64,000 nt of DNA from Ectothiorhodospira magna (GTDB lineage Bacteria > Pseudomonadota > Gammaproteobacteria > Ectothiorhodospirales > Ectothiorhodospiraceae): positions 1 to 64,000 of the forward strand of contig NZ_FOFO01000004.1 in NCBI RefSeq assembly GCF_900110965.1, written 5' to 3'. Positions within the stretch are counted from its first letter, which is position 1. Each line of letters begins with the position of its first letter. The translations under genes and the position numbers were made by a program. Positions 45,751-55,310 of the stretch are shown piece after piece. The notes below the pieces were generated by a model. That model was not told where the DNA came from, did not search any database, and worked only from the letters and a program-made list of their open reading frames with translations.

Positions 45751-47007
45751 TTACATGTGTGCCACGATGTTTTCGCCAAATTCCGAACAGGACAGTTCGG
45801 TGGCGCTATCGATGGCGCGGGCAAAATCGTAGGTGACACGGCCAGAGCTGATGGCACCAGAAAGACCCTTGACGATAAGATCAGCCGCTTCAACCCAGCC
45901 TAGATGACGCAGCATCATTTCTGCAGACAGGATCAGGGAACCGGGGTTCACCTTGTCCAGACCGGCATATTTGGGCGCAGTTCCATGGGTGGCCTCGAAC
46001 ATGGCTACGGTATCAGACAGATTGGCCCCAGGGGCAATACCGATACCACCCACCTGGGCGGCCAGGGCATCGGAGATGTAGTCGCCATTGAGATTCATGG
46101 TGGCAATGACGCTGTAATCTTCCGGCCGCAACAGGATTTGCTGCAAAAAGTTGTCGGCAATCACATCCTTGATGATGATTTCCTTACCATTTTTAGGATT
46201 TTGCAGACGACACCAGGGACCACCGTCGATTTCAGTGGCACCAAACTCCTGCATGGCCAGTTCATAGCCCCAGTTCTTGAAGGCCCCTTCCGTGAATTTC
46301 ATGATGTTGCCCTTGTGTACCAGGGTCACGGAACTGCGATCGTTCTCGATGGCGTACTGGATGGCCTTGCGGACCAGACGCTTGGTGCCTTCCTCGGATA
46401 CGGGCTTGACACCAATACCGCTGGTTGCCGGGAAGCGGATTTTGGAAACCCCCATGGTGTTGATCAGAAAGTCCACCATTTTTTTGGCTTCAGGACTCCC
46501 TGCAGCCCATTCAATCCCGGCGTAGATATCCTCGGAGTTCTCCCGGAAAATCACCATGTCGGTCTTTTCCGGTTGCTTGAGCGGGCTGGGAGTGCCGGTG
46601 TAGTAGCGTACCGGACGCTGACAGACGTACAGGTCCAGTTCCTGGCGCAGAGCCACGTTCAAGGAACGGATGCCACCACCTACAGGGGTGGTGAGGGGGC
46701 CTTTGATGGAGACCACAAAGTCCCTGACCGCTTCCATGGTTTCCCTGGGTAACCAATGGTCACCACCATAGACATGGGTCGCCTTCTCACCGGCAAAAAC
46801 CTCCATCCAGGCAATCTTGCGCTCACCGCCGTAGGTTTTTTCCACGGCAGCATCCACCACCCGCTGCATGACCGGGGTGATGTCCACGCCAATGCCGTCG
46901 CCTTCAATGAAGGGAATGATCGGGTTGTTGGGGATATTCAGGGAGAAGTCTTCATTGGCGGTGATCTTGACGCCTTCCGCGGGGACTTTGATATGTTGGT
47001 ATGCCAT
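45751..47007 (-). CDS. icd: Isocitrate dehydrogenase (NADP+)
   Basis: 418 residues from the ATG at 47007 (AAGGGAG upstream). Matches E. coli-type [29 protein letters not shown] carries the serine phosphorylated by Ace[13 protein letters not shown] is the substrate loop, and the C-terminal region is complete. Converts isocitrate to 2-oxoglutarate. Confidence 0.97.
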   Translation of the reverse strand: MAYQHIKVPAEGVKITANEDFSLNIPNNPIIPFIEGDGIGVDITPVMQRVVDAAVEKTYGGERKIAWMEVFAGEKATHVYGGDHWLPRETMEAVRDFVVSIKGPLTTPVGGGIRSLNVALRQELDLYVCQRPVRYYTGTPSPLKQPEKTDMVIFRENSEDIYAGIEWAAGSPEAKKMVDFLINTMGVSKIRFPATSGIGVKPVSEEGTKRLVRKAIQYAIENDRSSVTLVHKGNIMKFTEGAFKNWGYELAMQEFGATEIDGGPWCRLQNPKNGKEIIIKDVIADNFLQQILLRPEDYSVIATMNLNGDYISDALAAQVGGIGIAPGANLSDTVAMFEATHGTAPKYAGLDKVNPGSLILSAEMMLRHLGWVEAADLIVKGLSGAISSGRVTYDFARAIDSATELSCSEFGENIVAHM

Positions 47008-47180
47008 GGGCACTCCCTTGTAATATTGAAGTTGTTGTAAAGGGTTTTGGTGGGATTATACACGGCCTCGGGTTGGACCACAGGGCACGAATCGGGCCAG
47101 GATGGCCAACCACTGCCTCATTTGCCCGACATCATCATGTACACTGTGCCGTTGAATCATCCCTGAGGAATCCCTTGAAC

Positions 47181-47642
47181 ATGGTCTGGACCCCTCGTGT
47201 CACCGTGGCCGCCGTTGTCGAACAGGATGGCCGGTTCCTGCTGGTGGAAGAACTGGAGCAGGGACGCAGTGTCTATAATCAGCCTGCGGGCCACCTGGAA
47301 GATGACGAAGGCCTGATTGCTGCCACTGTTCGGGAAACCCTGGAGGAAACCGGTCGCCACTTTGTCCCGGAGGCCCTGGTGGGTATTTATCGCCTGAGGC
47401 ACGAGGGCACAGGGTTGACTTTTATCCGTGTGGCCATCACCGGTCAGGTATCGGACCCGGTACCTGGTCATCACCGGGACCCGGACATCCTCGATACCCA
47501 CTGGCTGCACCGGGATGCATTGATTGCCCGCCCGGAAACATTGCGCTCACCGCTGGTGCTGCGCTGTATTGATGATTACCTGTCCGGGCAGCGTTATCCC
47601 TTGGATTTATTGACAGATCTGCCGTCAATTCCCGCTGTTTAA
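47181..47642 (+). CDS. nudJ: NUDIX hydrolase (NudJ type)
   Basis: 153 residues from the ATG at 47181 with GAGGAA upstream; longer upstream frame is not coding. The NUDIX box is [22 protein letters not shown]. NudJ hydrolyses HMP-PP and nucleotide di/triphosphates. The order nudJ-mnmA-hflD is that of E. coli. Confidence 0.93.
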   Translation: MVWTPRVTVAAVVEQDGRFLLVEELEQGRSVYNQPAGHLEDDEGLIAATVRETLEETGRHFVPEALVGIYRLRHEGTGLTFIRVAITGQVSDPVPGHHRDPDILDTHWLHRDALIARPETLRSPLVLRCIDDYLSGQRYPLDLLTDLPSIPAV

Positions 47643-47685
47643 AGATGTGGTCCTTGAGGAAACCGGGTTTCTTGCGGAGAAACTG

Positions 47686-48798
47686 ATGACACCTTCTCGT
47701 GCCAAAAGGGTCATCGTCGGCATGTCCGGCGGCGTGGACTCTTCCGTATCTGCCTTGCTGCTGATGGAGCAGGGATATCGAGTGGAAGGGTTGTTCATGA
47801 AAAACTGGGAGGATGACGACGAACCCGGCTACTGCTCTGCGGCTGCCGATCTGGCAGATGCCAAGGCCGTATGTGCTGAACTGGAAATTCCCCTGCATAA
47901 GGTTAATTTTGCCAAGGCATACTGGGATCGGGTGTTTGCCCATTTTCTTCGAGAATACCGTCTGGGCCGCACCCCCAATCCAGACATTTTGTGTAATCGG
48001 GAAATCAAGTTTCGCGCCTTTCTCGATTATGCCCTGGACAAGGGGGCCGATCTCATTGCCACAGGGCATTACGCCCAAGTGGATGAACGAAACGGTCGTT
48101 TTCGATTGCTGCAGGGCCTGGATCCCAATAAGGATCAATCGTATTTTCTCCATGCCTTGGGTCAAAATGCCCTGTCCCGTACCCTGTTCCCCCTCGGAGC
48201 ACTGGAAAAATCCAGGGTGAGAGCAATGGCAGCCCAGGCTGGATTTGAAAATCACGATAAAAAGGACAGCACGGGGATCTGCTTTATTGGCGAGCGCCGG
48301 TTTCGGGACTTTCTCATGCGCTATTTGCCCGCTCAGCCGGGGCTGATCACCAGTGTTGATGGCCAGGTTCTGGGAGAGCATCAGGGTTTGATGTACTACA
48401 CCCCTGGCCAGCGTCAGGGGCTGGGCATTGGCGGTGTTCATGGCGCTGCGGAAAATCCCTGGTATGTGGTGGATAAGGATATGGCTGGCAATCGCCTGAT
48501 CGTAGCTCAGGGACATGATCACCCGGCATTGCATGCCACAGCCCTGGTGGCTACGGATGTGAGCTGGATTTCGGGTGAAACGCCCACGATGCCCTTACAC
48601 TGTCAAGCCAAGATTCGCTATCGGCAACCCCATCAGGACTGCATGGTGACGCCGGTGAAGGACGGATCGGAGGCACTCCAGGTCCGCTTTTATCATCCAC
48701 AACGGGCTGTTGCTCCCGGACAGTCGGTGGTTTTTTATCAGGGGTCTGAATGTCTTGGGGGTGGCGTAATTGCCCGCAGGGATACAGCACCCCAATAA
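47686..48798 (+). CDS. mnmA: tRNA 2-thiouridylase MnmA
   Basis: 370 residues from the ATG at 47686 (GGAGA upstream). PP-loop [14 protein letters not shown] at the N-terminus, catalytic cysteines in [12 protein letters not shown] and [12 protein letters not shown]. Thiolates U34 of Lys, Glu and Gln tRNAs. Probably co-transcribed with nudJ and hflD. Confidence 0.97.
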   Translation: MTPSRAKRVIVGMSGGVDSSVSALLLMEQGYRVEGLFMKNWEDDDEPGYCSAAADLADAKAVCAELEIPLHKVNFAKAYWDRVFAHFLREYRLGRTPNPDILCNREIKFRAFLDYALDKGADLIATGHYAQVDERNGRFRLLQGLDPNKDQSYFLHALGQNALSRTLFPLGALEKSRVRAMAAQAGFENHDKKDSTGICFIGERRFRDFLMRYLPAQPGLITSVDGQVLGEHQGLMYYTPGQRQGLGIGGVHGAAENPWYVVDKDMAGNRLIVAQGHDHPALHATALVATDVSWISGETPTMPLHCQAKIRYRQPHQDCMVTPVKDGSEALQVRFYHPQRAVAPGQSVVFYQGSECLGGGVIARRDTAPQ

Positions 48799-48848
48799 CC
48801 AGATGATATGGGGTATCCAAACCCCGCAACATAGATGGAAAAAGAACC

Positions 48849-49484
48849 GTGGAAGCTTCACACCGTAATCGAGCCCTGGCTTTGGCCGCAATGTTTCAGT
48901 CTGCCGCACTGGTCAAGGATGTCGCCTGGCGTGGTCAATGCGATGCTGAACAACTGGACACCATGGTCCGCAGCCTGTTTGCCTTTGAGGCAGGCACCCT
49001 GGAAGATGTTTACGGCGGCATCATCCATCTGCGCCGGGGGTTAAAAATTCTGCTGGAGCAGATTCAGTCACCAAACGGACAGGTGGACGGGGAAATTTCC
49101 CGCTATGTCATCAGTATGCTTTATCTGGAACGCAAGTTGATGAAACAACCAGGAATGGTCCAGACTTTGCGGGACGGCATTGAGGTGGCTGCTCACCAAA
49201 GCGAATCCTTTGGCATCCTCCATGATCAGGTGGTATCCCGTTTGGGGCAGACCTACCAGAACACTATTAGCGAACTGGGGCCACGGATTATCGTCCAGGG
49301 TGAACAGAACCATCTGGGCAATCCCCATAATGCAGCCCGCATCCGTGCCCTGCTGCTGGCGGGGATTCGGGCAGCGGTCCTTTGGCGTCAGGCTGGGGGG
49401 TCAAGATGGAAGCTGGTTTTTGGCCGTAATGCCATGTTGGCTGAGGCGCGTTTCATGCTGGAGGAGACCTCAGAAGCATCCTGA
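48849..49484 (+). CDS. hflD: High-frequency lysogenisation protein HflD homolog
   Basis: 211 residues, GTG start. Helical protein with MFQSAALVKDVAWRG, ALFAFEAGTLEDVYGG and YVISMLYLERKL blocks typical of HflD/YcfC. Membrane-associated regulatory protein; lies after mnmA as in E. coli. Its presence is a main reason for suggesting a gammaproteobacterium. Confidence 0.93.
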   Translation: MEASHRNRALALAAMFQSAALVKDVAWRGQCDAEQLDTMVRSLFAFEAGTLEDVYGGIIHLRRGLKILLEQIQSPNGQVDGEISRYVISMLYLERKLMKQPGMVQTLRDGIEVAAHQSESFGILHDQVVSRLGQTYQNTISELGPRIIVQGEQNHLGNPHNAARIRALLLAGIRAAVLWRQAGGSRWKLVFGRNAMLAEARFMLEETSEAS

Positions 49485-49568
49485 TGCTTGACCGCGAAAA
49501 ATCCAGAGGCCGTTGACCTGACCTGATCCTGCTGGTGCCGGGGGCCGGATTATCAGGTGGTTGCTCCA

Positions 49569-50228
49569 TCAGGATTGGGTCAGGCCTTCCAGGATGCGCC
49601 GACGACTGTTTTCTGGAAACGGGTATTCCATGTATCGGGCTGCAGCCCTGGCCACATCCTGACCGTGATAACGAAGAACCAGCTGCAGCGCCATGTCTAT
49701 ACCGGCGGAGATGCCCGCCGAGGTGATGACAGAACCGGCATCCACCACAAATTCATCTTCCACCACCATCACAGCTGGAAAAGAATCCCGCATCCAGTTC
49801 AGGGATCGCCAATGGGTGGTTGCCCGTAGACCATCGAGCAAACCTGCCTTGCCCAGCAACATAGCCCCCGTGCAGACTCCCGCCAGCAGGGAAAACCCGT
49901 CAGAACGATCTCTGATCCAGTTCATCAAAACCGGATTATTGATCTCTCGACGCGCTCCCTTGCCTCCTGGTACCACCAAAATGTCCAGTTCCGGACAGTC
50001 GGTGAAATCATGATGAGGCACAACCATCATCCCCCCCGTTGTGGTGATTGGACGTCGATGTTCGGCAATTAACCGAATATCGAAAGGTGATTCTGTTTCA
50101 GCACGCCTGGATTCATCCAGACGGGTTGTGGCAAAGACCTCAAACGGTCCCGCAAAATCAAGCACTTCCACTTGATCGAAAATCAGTATTCCCACCAGGG
50201 TACGTCGGATTGCAATGTGATTGCTCAT
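49569..50228 (-). CDS. DJ-1/PfpI family protein
   Basis: 219 residues from the ATG at 50228. The nucleophile-elbow cysteine is in LLAGVCTGAMLLGKAGLLDG, with a following TTHW; this is the layout of GATase1-like PfpI_2 proteins (isonitrile hydratase or AraC-type regulator N-domain). No DNA-binding domain follows. The open frame runs 88 codons further upstream. Its last part, QEDATRLRAKP, resembles the tail of the IscB protein and may be mobile-element debris. Function unknown. Confidence 0.88.
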   Translation of the reverse strand: MSNHIAIRRTLVGILIFDQVEVLDFAGPFEVFATTRLDESRRAETESPFDIRLIAEHRRPITTTGGMMVVPHHDFTDCPELDILVVPGGKGARREINNPVLMNWIRDRSDGFSLLAGVCTGAMLLGKAGLLDGLRATTHWRSLNWMRDSFPAVMVVEDEFVVDAGSVITSAGISAGIDMALQLVLRYHGQDVARAAARYMEYPFPENSRRRILEGLTQS

Positions 50229-50397
50229 GGGTTTTGCGCGAAGCCTGGTCGCGTCCTCCTGCATGTTGGGGTTAAGGGGCATGGCCACTTTGGATGAATC
50301 TTCAATGTGGTCAAAAAATAATCCGGTTTTTTCGATTATGCATCCTATTTTTACGGTTTTTTCTGGCAGCCAGGGGATTCTTTCTGGAAAACCGATG

Positions 50398-50434
50398 TTG
50401 CATTGCACAAAAAATTCCGTTATGCTGCATTGCA
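50398..50434 (+). promoter_or_regulatory. Phasin promoter with two TGCATTGCA boxes
   Basis: TTGCAT (50398-50403), 17 bases, TATGCT (50421-50426) reads as a sigma-70 promoter. TGCATTGCA occurs at 50399-50407 and 50426-50434, overlapping the -35 and the bases after the -10. The TGC-N3-GCA form fits a PhaR-type repressor site (inference). Confidence 0.65.
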
Positions 50435-50484
50435 ACAAGATTGGGAATCCCCCCATTCTTGGCAAACCCAACAGGAGATTTGCC

Positions 50485-50859
50485 ATGTACAACGAATTTT
50501 TTAACGGCAGTCAGGAACAGTTCGAAAAATTTGTCGCGCCTGCGCGCAAGTTCAACAACGCCACCCTGGATCACGTAGCCAAGTTGGTGGAGTACCAGAT
50601 CAGTCTGTTCCGCAGCTATTCGGAAATCAGCATCGAGCAGATGCGTGCCATGCAGACGGTCACCGATCCCAAGAGCTTCCAGGCTTACATGACCGCCCAG
50701 GCAGAAGCCACCAAGTCGCTGAGTGAAAAAGTGGCCAAGGATGCCAATGAGCTGGTGGAACTTCAGCGTGGCTACGCCGAAGAGGTGCAGAAGCTGAGCG
50801 AAGAAGGTCTGGCTACCGTGACCAGCATTGACCCTGCCAAGACCCGCAAAACTGCTTGA
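50485..50859 (+). CDS. Phasin (PHA granule-associated protein)
   Basis: 124 residues from the ATG at 50485 with AGGAG upstream. Phasin_2 features: FFNGSQEQFEKFVAPARKFNNATLDHVAKLVEYQ, a short helical amphipathic protein with the AEATKSLSEKVAKDANELVELQRGY heptad region. Coats polyhydroxyalkanoate granules. Its terminators at 50870-50938 follow. Confidence 0.92.
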   Translation: MYNEFFNGSQEQFEKFVAPARKFNNATLDHVAKLVEYQISLFRSYSEISIEQMRAMQTVTDPKSFQAYMTAQAEATKSLSEKVAKDANELVELQRGYAEEVQKLSEEGLATVTSIDPAKTRKTA

Positions 50860-50869
50860 TCCTTGTCAT

Positions 50870-50899
50870 CCTCACCCCGGCCTTGATGCAGGGGTGAGG
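50870..50899 (+). terminator. Stem-loop after phasin
   Basis: CCTCACCCC (50870-50878) pairs with GGGGTGAGG (50891-50899), a 9-base perfect stem; no T-tract, so probably a 3'-end stabiliser ahead of the real terminator. Confidence 0.6.
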
Positions 50900-50912
50900 A
50901 ATCGACATCAAT

Positions 50913-50938
50913 GCCCACCATCTGGTGGGCATTTTTTT
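50913..50938 (+). terminator. Rho-independent terminator of phasin
   Basis: GCCCACCA/TGGTGGGC (50913-50930), two-base loop TC, then A and seven T. It ends just before the lipoprotein stop on the other strand. Confidence 0.9.
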
Positions 50939-50940
50939 GT

Positions 50941-51396
50941 TCAGCGCATGGAAAAAGGAGAGCCGGTTTTGCGATGAGCCTCAAAAAACAGGCCATTCCA
51001 GGCGATGAGGAGTTCATTTTCCCCTTTAGGCAACAAGGTCATTGAATCTTCCATGGGATGGTCAAAGCAGGTGATTTCGATCTGTTTGGCAGTTTCTTCT
51101 GTCAGACCCAAGGATTCAAAATGGATACCGTGTTGATTCTTGAATTCATCCTCACTCAAGGTCTTGACGACGTAACTTGGCTTAAGGCATTGAATTTCTT
51201 TGAAATGAGCAATGTGTTTTGAATAGACACTGGTTTGTCCCAGAATTTTTTGGGCCTGCTCCTCCGCGACGCCCGCAGCTGGAGTACTGGTAAAGCCTTC
51301 GATTTTCCAGACCCCATAAAAACTCTGCTCTTCTGTTGTTGGGCTACACCCTGCAACCAGCCATGCGGCCATCAGTAATGCTGCTGTTTTTTTCAT
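50941..51396 (-). CDS. Putative lipoprotein
   Basis: 151 residues from the ATG at 51396 with GAGG upstream. Signal peptide MKKTAALLMAAWLVAGC with lipobox LVAGC (Cys17), so exported and lipidated. The mature part has no recognised domain; it contains a short conserved-looking CFDHPMEDSMTLLPKGENELLIAW. Unknown function. Convergent with phasin. Confidence 0.85.
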   Translation of the reverse strand: MKKTAALLMAAWLVAGCSPTTEEQSFYGVWKIEGFTSTPAAGVAEEQAQKILGQTSVYSKHIAHFKEIQCLKPSYVVKTLSEDEFKNQHGIHFESLGLTEETAKQIEITCFDHPMEDSMTLLPKGENELLIAWNGLFFEAHRKTGSPFSMR

Positions 51397-51513
51397 TGTT
51401 TTTGCCTCATCTTTTTGAATTTTATAGGTTATCAGATTATTTTTTTCTTTTCCGAAATTTAAAAGGACACCCACTTTATTGCATTTTCATGGAAAAACAC
51501 CTATCCTCAAGGC

Positions 51514-52653
51514 ATGACACAGCCCCGTGCATCACAAATCAGCCTTGAAGACACGCCCTGGTATCACGTGGTCACACGTTGCGTAAGGCGCGCATTTTTA
51601 TGCGGCAATGATCCCGCCACCGGCACCAGCTACGCCCATCGCCGGGGCTGGATCGAGGATCGTATTTTGTCTCTGGCATCCATCTTTGCCATCGATATTG
51701 CTGCCTACGCAGTGATGTCGAACCATTACCACGTGGTGCTCAGGGTCGATGCCTCACGCCCCCAGACCTGGACCCTGGAGCAAACCCTCAAACGCTGGAC
51801 ACAATTATTTGCAGGCCCCATTACGGTCCAGCGGTATCTCTCTGATGAAAGGCCAAAAATGAGCGCGGCGGAACTTGCTGAGGTGGAAGAATTGGCGGAA
51901 ACATACCGGGCACGTCTGCATGACGTGTCCTGGTTTATGCGGGTACTCAATGAATCCATTGCCCGCCAGGCCAATCGGGAAGACGGGGTCAAGGGCAGAT
52001 TCTGGGAGGGGCGGTTCAAAAGCCAGGCACTACTGGACGATCAGGCCTTGCTGGCAGCCATGTCCTACGTGGATCTCAATCCTGTTCGAGCGGGTATCGC
52101 CGACACCCCTGCCCAGAGCAATCACACCTCGATTGCCCGGCGTATCAGAAATATTGCTCACACCAATACAGAAAAAGATCGGGAAACAGCCCCGCCAGAT
52201 CCGGTCCATATCCAGGCATTACCCCCGGCACCAGCAATCCCTGTCCCAATGGGAATCGGTTCCAGGGAAGACCACGCTGGATACAACCAGCCCCTTCACC
52301 CGGAATCATCGCTGCGGACCATTCCCCAAGCCCCACTTTTGCCTTTTATAACTGAAAATTCAATGGAATACGGTATTCCATTTTCATTTGAGGACTACCT
52401 TGAACTCACCCAGACCCTGGGCCAATGCGTGCATCCCTTCAAGCCGGGATATATCCCCACACCACCAAAACTCTTGGTCAGGCTCTGCATGGACCCGGAT
52501 CAATTCATGCAGCATGCAGGGCATCTGCTCAACACTTTTGGCCCTGTGATTGGTACACCGGAAACACTGGCCGCCTTGGCACGTCGACGCCGATGCCAAC
52601 GCATGCGGGGCATTGCCATCTCAAGGCAGGTTTTCACCAAACAAGCGGCTTGA
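51514..52653 (+). CDS. REP-associated tyrosine transposase (RAYT) family protein
   Basis: 379 residues, Y1/HUH fold. HUH motif in SNHYHVVLRVD (about residue 70). The catalytic Tyr is expected in the YVDLNPVRAG segment (about 188-197). WYHVVTRCVRRAFL at the N-terminus is typical. Residues past about 210 form a long C-terminal extension not seen in compact RAYTs. No REP palindrome is visible at its edges; the palindromes at 17799 and 1459 may be its mobilised repeats. No partner gene. Confidence 0.88.
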   Translation: MTQPRASQISLEDTPWYHVVTRCVRRAFLCGNDPATGTSYAHRRGWIEDRILSLASIFAIDIAAYAVMSNHYHVVLRVDASRPQTWTLEQTLKRWTQLFAGPITVQRYLSDERPKMSAAELAEVEELAETYRARLHDVSWFMRVLNESIARQANREDGVKGRFWEGRFKSQALLDDQALLAAMSYVDLNPVRAGIADTPAQSNHTSIARRIRNIAHTNTEKDRETAPPDPVHIQALPPAPAIPVPMGIGSREDHAGYNQPLHPESSLRTIPQAPLLPFITENSMEYGIPFSFEDYLELTQTLGQCVHPFKPGYIPTPPKLLVRLCMDPDQFMQHAGHLLNTFGPVIGTPETLAALARRRRCQRMRGIAISRQVFTKQAA

Positions 52654-52688
52654 CACGGGAAAACCTGCCAAAACCTTCCAGCAAGCAA

Positions 52689-53894
52689 TCAGGTCCCCAG
52701 GCCCGCCACACAGCGAGCGGTATGCCAGGCAATCATCCGCTCCTCATCAGTCGGGATCACCCAGACACCCACGGGACTGTCGTCGGTACTGATGCGCACT
52801 TCGCCCCTTGCGTTGCGCACCTCATCGATGTGAACACCGAGCCATTCACACCCCTGGCACACCATGGACCTTACCGGCGCAGCATGTTCACCGATCCCTG
52901 CAGTGAACACCAGATGATCCAGACCCCCCAAGGCTGCTGCAAGACTGGCGATTTCCCGGAAGGTACGATAGCAAAACAGGGCTACCGCTTCCGCCGCTGC
53001 AGGGTCTGTGCTATCGAGCAAGTCGCGCATGTCCGCACTGATGCCCGAAACCCCCAGCAATCCCGATTGTTTATAGAGTAAATCACTGATCTGATCGCTG
53101 GTCATACCGTCCTGGGTCATCAGGTGCAACACCACCCCCGGATCAATGGTGCCACAACGGGTTCCCATAGGCAGACCATCCAGGGCGGTAAAACCCATGG
53201 TAGAAGCCACACTGACGCCATCCTGCATGGCACACAGACTGGCTCCATTACCCAGGTGGGCAGCAACCACCCGACCGGTAGCTTTGGTGCCCAGATGATC
53301 CGGCAGACATCGACTGATGTAATCGTAGGACAGCCCATGAAAACCGTAGCGAATCAATCCCGCTTCGGTCAGTTGACGGGGCAAGGCAAAGGTCTGGGCC
53401 ACGGCTTTATGGGTTGCATGATAAGCCGTGTCAAAACAGGCAACCTGTGGAACATCAGGACGCAATTGAGCCAGAGTGCGCACCGGCGCCAATCCATGGG
53501 GTTGGTGTAATGGCGCCAGAGGAATCAAGGCCTCCAGCGCCTCCAGAATGGCTGGCTGCAAAAGAACCGGCGCGCGGTAATCCCGCCCGCCGTGTACAAC
53601 ACGATGACCGATGGCCCCAATACCGCCGGACTCAGGACGTGCCTCCATCCACTCCAGCAGTTCTTCAAGAGCCTCAGGATGTCCCCAGTGTTTGCCGTCA
53701 CCTGCAAGCAATTCATCCCTCAGGGTTTGGCCCGCACCGTCACGGACCACCAGATGGGCCTGATGGCCTCCCAAACCAGAAAAATGCCCCTGGTAACGGA
53801 CCTTGAAGTCCCCCAGGGACACAGCCGCCCCCCGTCCAAAAAGTGCAAACTTGAGACTGGAAGAACCGCTATTGATGACCAAAATATCGTCCAT
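52689..53894 (-). CDS. ackA: Acetate kinase
   Basis: 401 residues, full length. N-terminal LVINSGSSSLKFALF, RVVHGG, CFDTAYHAT and VAAHLGNGASLCAM are the ASKHA-fold signatures. Catalyses acetyl-phosphate plus ADP to acetate plus ATP (reversible). Last gene of the operon with the MaoC-Pta and FabI genes, 3 bases after the Pta stop. Confidence 0.96.
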   Translation of the reverse strand: MDDILVINSGSSSLKFALFGRGAAVSLGDFKVRYQGHFSGLGGHQAHLVVRDGAGQTLRDELLAGDGKHWGHPEALEELLEWMEARPESGGIGAIGHRVVHGGRDYRAPVLLQPAILEALEALIPLAPLHQPHGLAPVRTLAQLRPDVPQVACFDTAYHATHKAVAQTFALPRQLTEAGLIRYGFHGLSYDYISRCLPDHLGTKATGRVVAAHLGNGASLCAMQDGVSVASTMGFTALDGLPMGTRCGTIDPGVVLHLMTQDGMTSDQISDLLYKQSGLLGVSGISADMRDLLDSTDPAAAEAVALFCYRTFREIASLAAALGGLDHLVFTAGIGEHAAPVRSMVCQGCEWLGVHIDEVRNARGEVRISTDDSPVGVWVIPTDEERMIAWHTARCVAGLGT

Positions 53895-53897
53895 GAC

Positions 53898-55307
53898 CTA
53901 CCTTCCGGTTTTTTTCTGATAATCCGCCAGCAACAGGGCCAGGGCGCAGGATGCCATTCGGGTAATGGCATCATCGGCACGACTGGTGAGCACAATGGGC
54001 ACTCTAGCCCCCACCACCAGACCGGCCCCGGTAGCATCGGCCAGATAGGTCAGCTGCTTCATGAGCATGTTGGCCGCTTCCAGATCCGGTGCCACCAGAA
54101 TATCCGCCCGACCAGCCACCGGAGAAATGATGTTCTTGGTGGCTGCCGCTGCCTCGGAAACCGCATTATCAAAGGCCAGCGGCCCATCCAGTACACCGCC
54201 TGTAATCTGTCCGCGTTCCGCCATCTTGCACAGGGCTGCCGCTTCCAGCGTGGATTGAATCTTGGGATTGACCGTCTCCACCGCCGAGAGAATAGCCACC
54301 TTGGGCTGCTCATTACCCACAGCATGGGCCAGATCGATGGCATTTTGGACAATGTCCATCTTGTCCGCCAGATCCGGGTAGATATTGATGGCCGCGTCAG
54401 TAATGAACAAGGGCCGGGGATATGTCGGCACATCAAAGGCCATGACATGACTGATCCGTCGCTCGGTACGTAGACCGGCGTCCTTGCGCACCACTTCCCG
54501 CAACAGCTCATCCGTATGCAGAGACCCCTTCATGATGGCGCCCACACTGCCAGCACGGGTCATGGAAACCGCTTCCTCTGCTGCAGCATGGCTATGGGGC
54601 GCATGAATGATACGGAAATCACTGATATCAATTTCTGCCTCATCTGCTGCGGCGCGGATACGATCCTCAGGGCCAATGAGAATGGGATGAATCAGGCCAG
54701 CCCGGGCAGATTCATAAGCCCCCAGAATGGAAGGGGCATCCACTGGATGCACCACAGCCATGTCCACCGGTTCTGGATGGGTAGCGGCATGAAGCAACTC
54801 GTGCAAACGAGCCCGTTCAGACATGCGTACCCTGGGCATCACGGTACGGGGCCGACGGATTTTTTCGGAAGGCGCCAGCACTTCTGCCACACCTTCGATC
54901 ACATCCCGACCTTCCTGATTGGTACACCGACAGTCGAACTTGATTAAATTGCGGTCGGCATTCTTCTCCAGCACCTTGACCTTCACCTGCAGGATGTCAC
55001 CCAGGCCCACGGGGGCACGGAACCGCAGGGTCTGCCCCAGATAAATGGTGCCCGGACCCGGCAACTCCGTACCCAGTACCGTGGAGATCAATGCACCACC
55101 CCACATGCCGTGGGCAATAATCTCCTGAAAGCGGGAACTCTTGGCGAAGTCCTCGTCCACATGAGCCGGGTTCACATCCCCGGACATGATGGCAAACAAC
55201 TTGATGTCATCCATGGTAAGACGACGCTCGATGACCGCCTCGTCACCTACCCGGATTTCGCTGAATGTACGGTTTTCGATATAACCCAAATCGGTTTTTT
55301 TGTTCAT
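53898..55307 (-). CDS. Bifunctional MaoC-like dehydratase / phosphate acetyl(butyryl)transferase
   Basis: 469 residues. Residues about 10-150 form a MaoC hot-dog domain (MSGDVNPAHVDEDFAKSSRFQEIIAHGMW, the hydratase motif). Residues about 165-469 form a phosphate acyltransferase domain (GSLHTDELLREVV, ITDAAINIYPDLADK, DGPLAFDNAVS). The fusion would hydrate enoyl-CoA and exchange acyl-CoA for acyl-phosphate, feeding AckA. It is linked to fatty-acid/PHA metabolism by the FabI gene upstream and the phasin nearby. Starts 3 bases after fabI ends. Confidence 0.92.
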   Translation of the reverse strand: MNKKTDLGYIENRTFSEIRVGDEAVIERRLTMDDIKLFAIMSGDVNPAHVDEDFAKSSRFQEIIAHGMWGGALISTVLGTELPGPGTIYLGQTLRFRAPVGLGDILQVKVKVLEKNADRNLIKFDCRCTNQEGRDVIEGVAEVLAPSEKIRRPRTVMPRVRMSERARLHELLHAATHPEPVDMAVVHPVDAPSILGAYESARAGLIHPILIGPEDRIRAAADEAEIDISDFRIIHAPHSHAAAEEAVSMTRAGSVGAIMKGSLHTDELLREVVRKDAGLRTERRISHVMAFDVPTYPRPLFITDAAINIYPDLADKMDIVQNAIDLAHAVGNEQPKVAILSAVETVNPKIQSTLEAAALCKMAERGQITGGVLDGPLAFDNAVSEAAAATKNIISPVAGRADILVAPDLEAANMLMKQLTYLADATGAGLVVGARVPIVLTSRADDAITRMASCALALLLADYQKKTGR

Positions 55308-55310
55308 GAT

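Noticed and set aside
50239-50492. N-terminal extension of the PfpI protein (88 residues)
   Set aside because: No homology and mostly promoter/intergenic content; the ATG at 50228 gives a normal family start.
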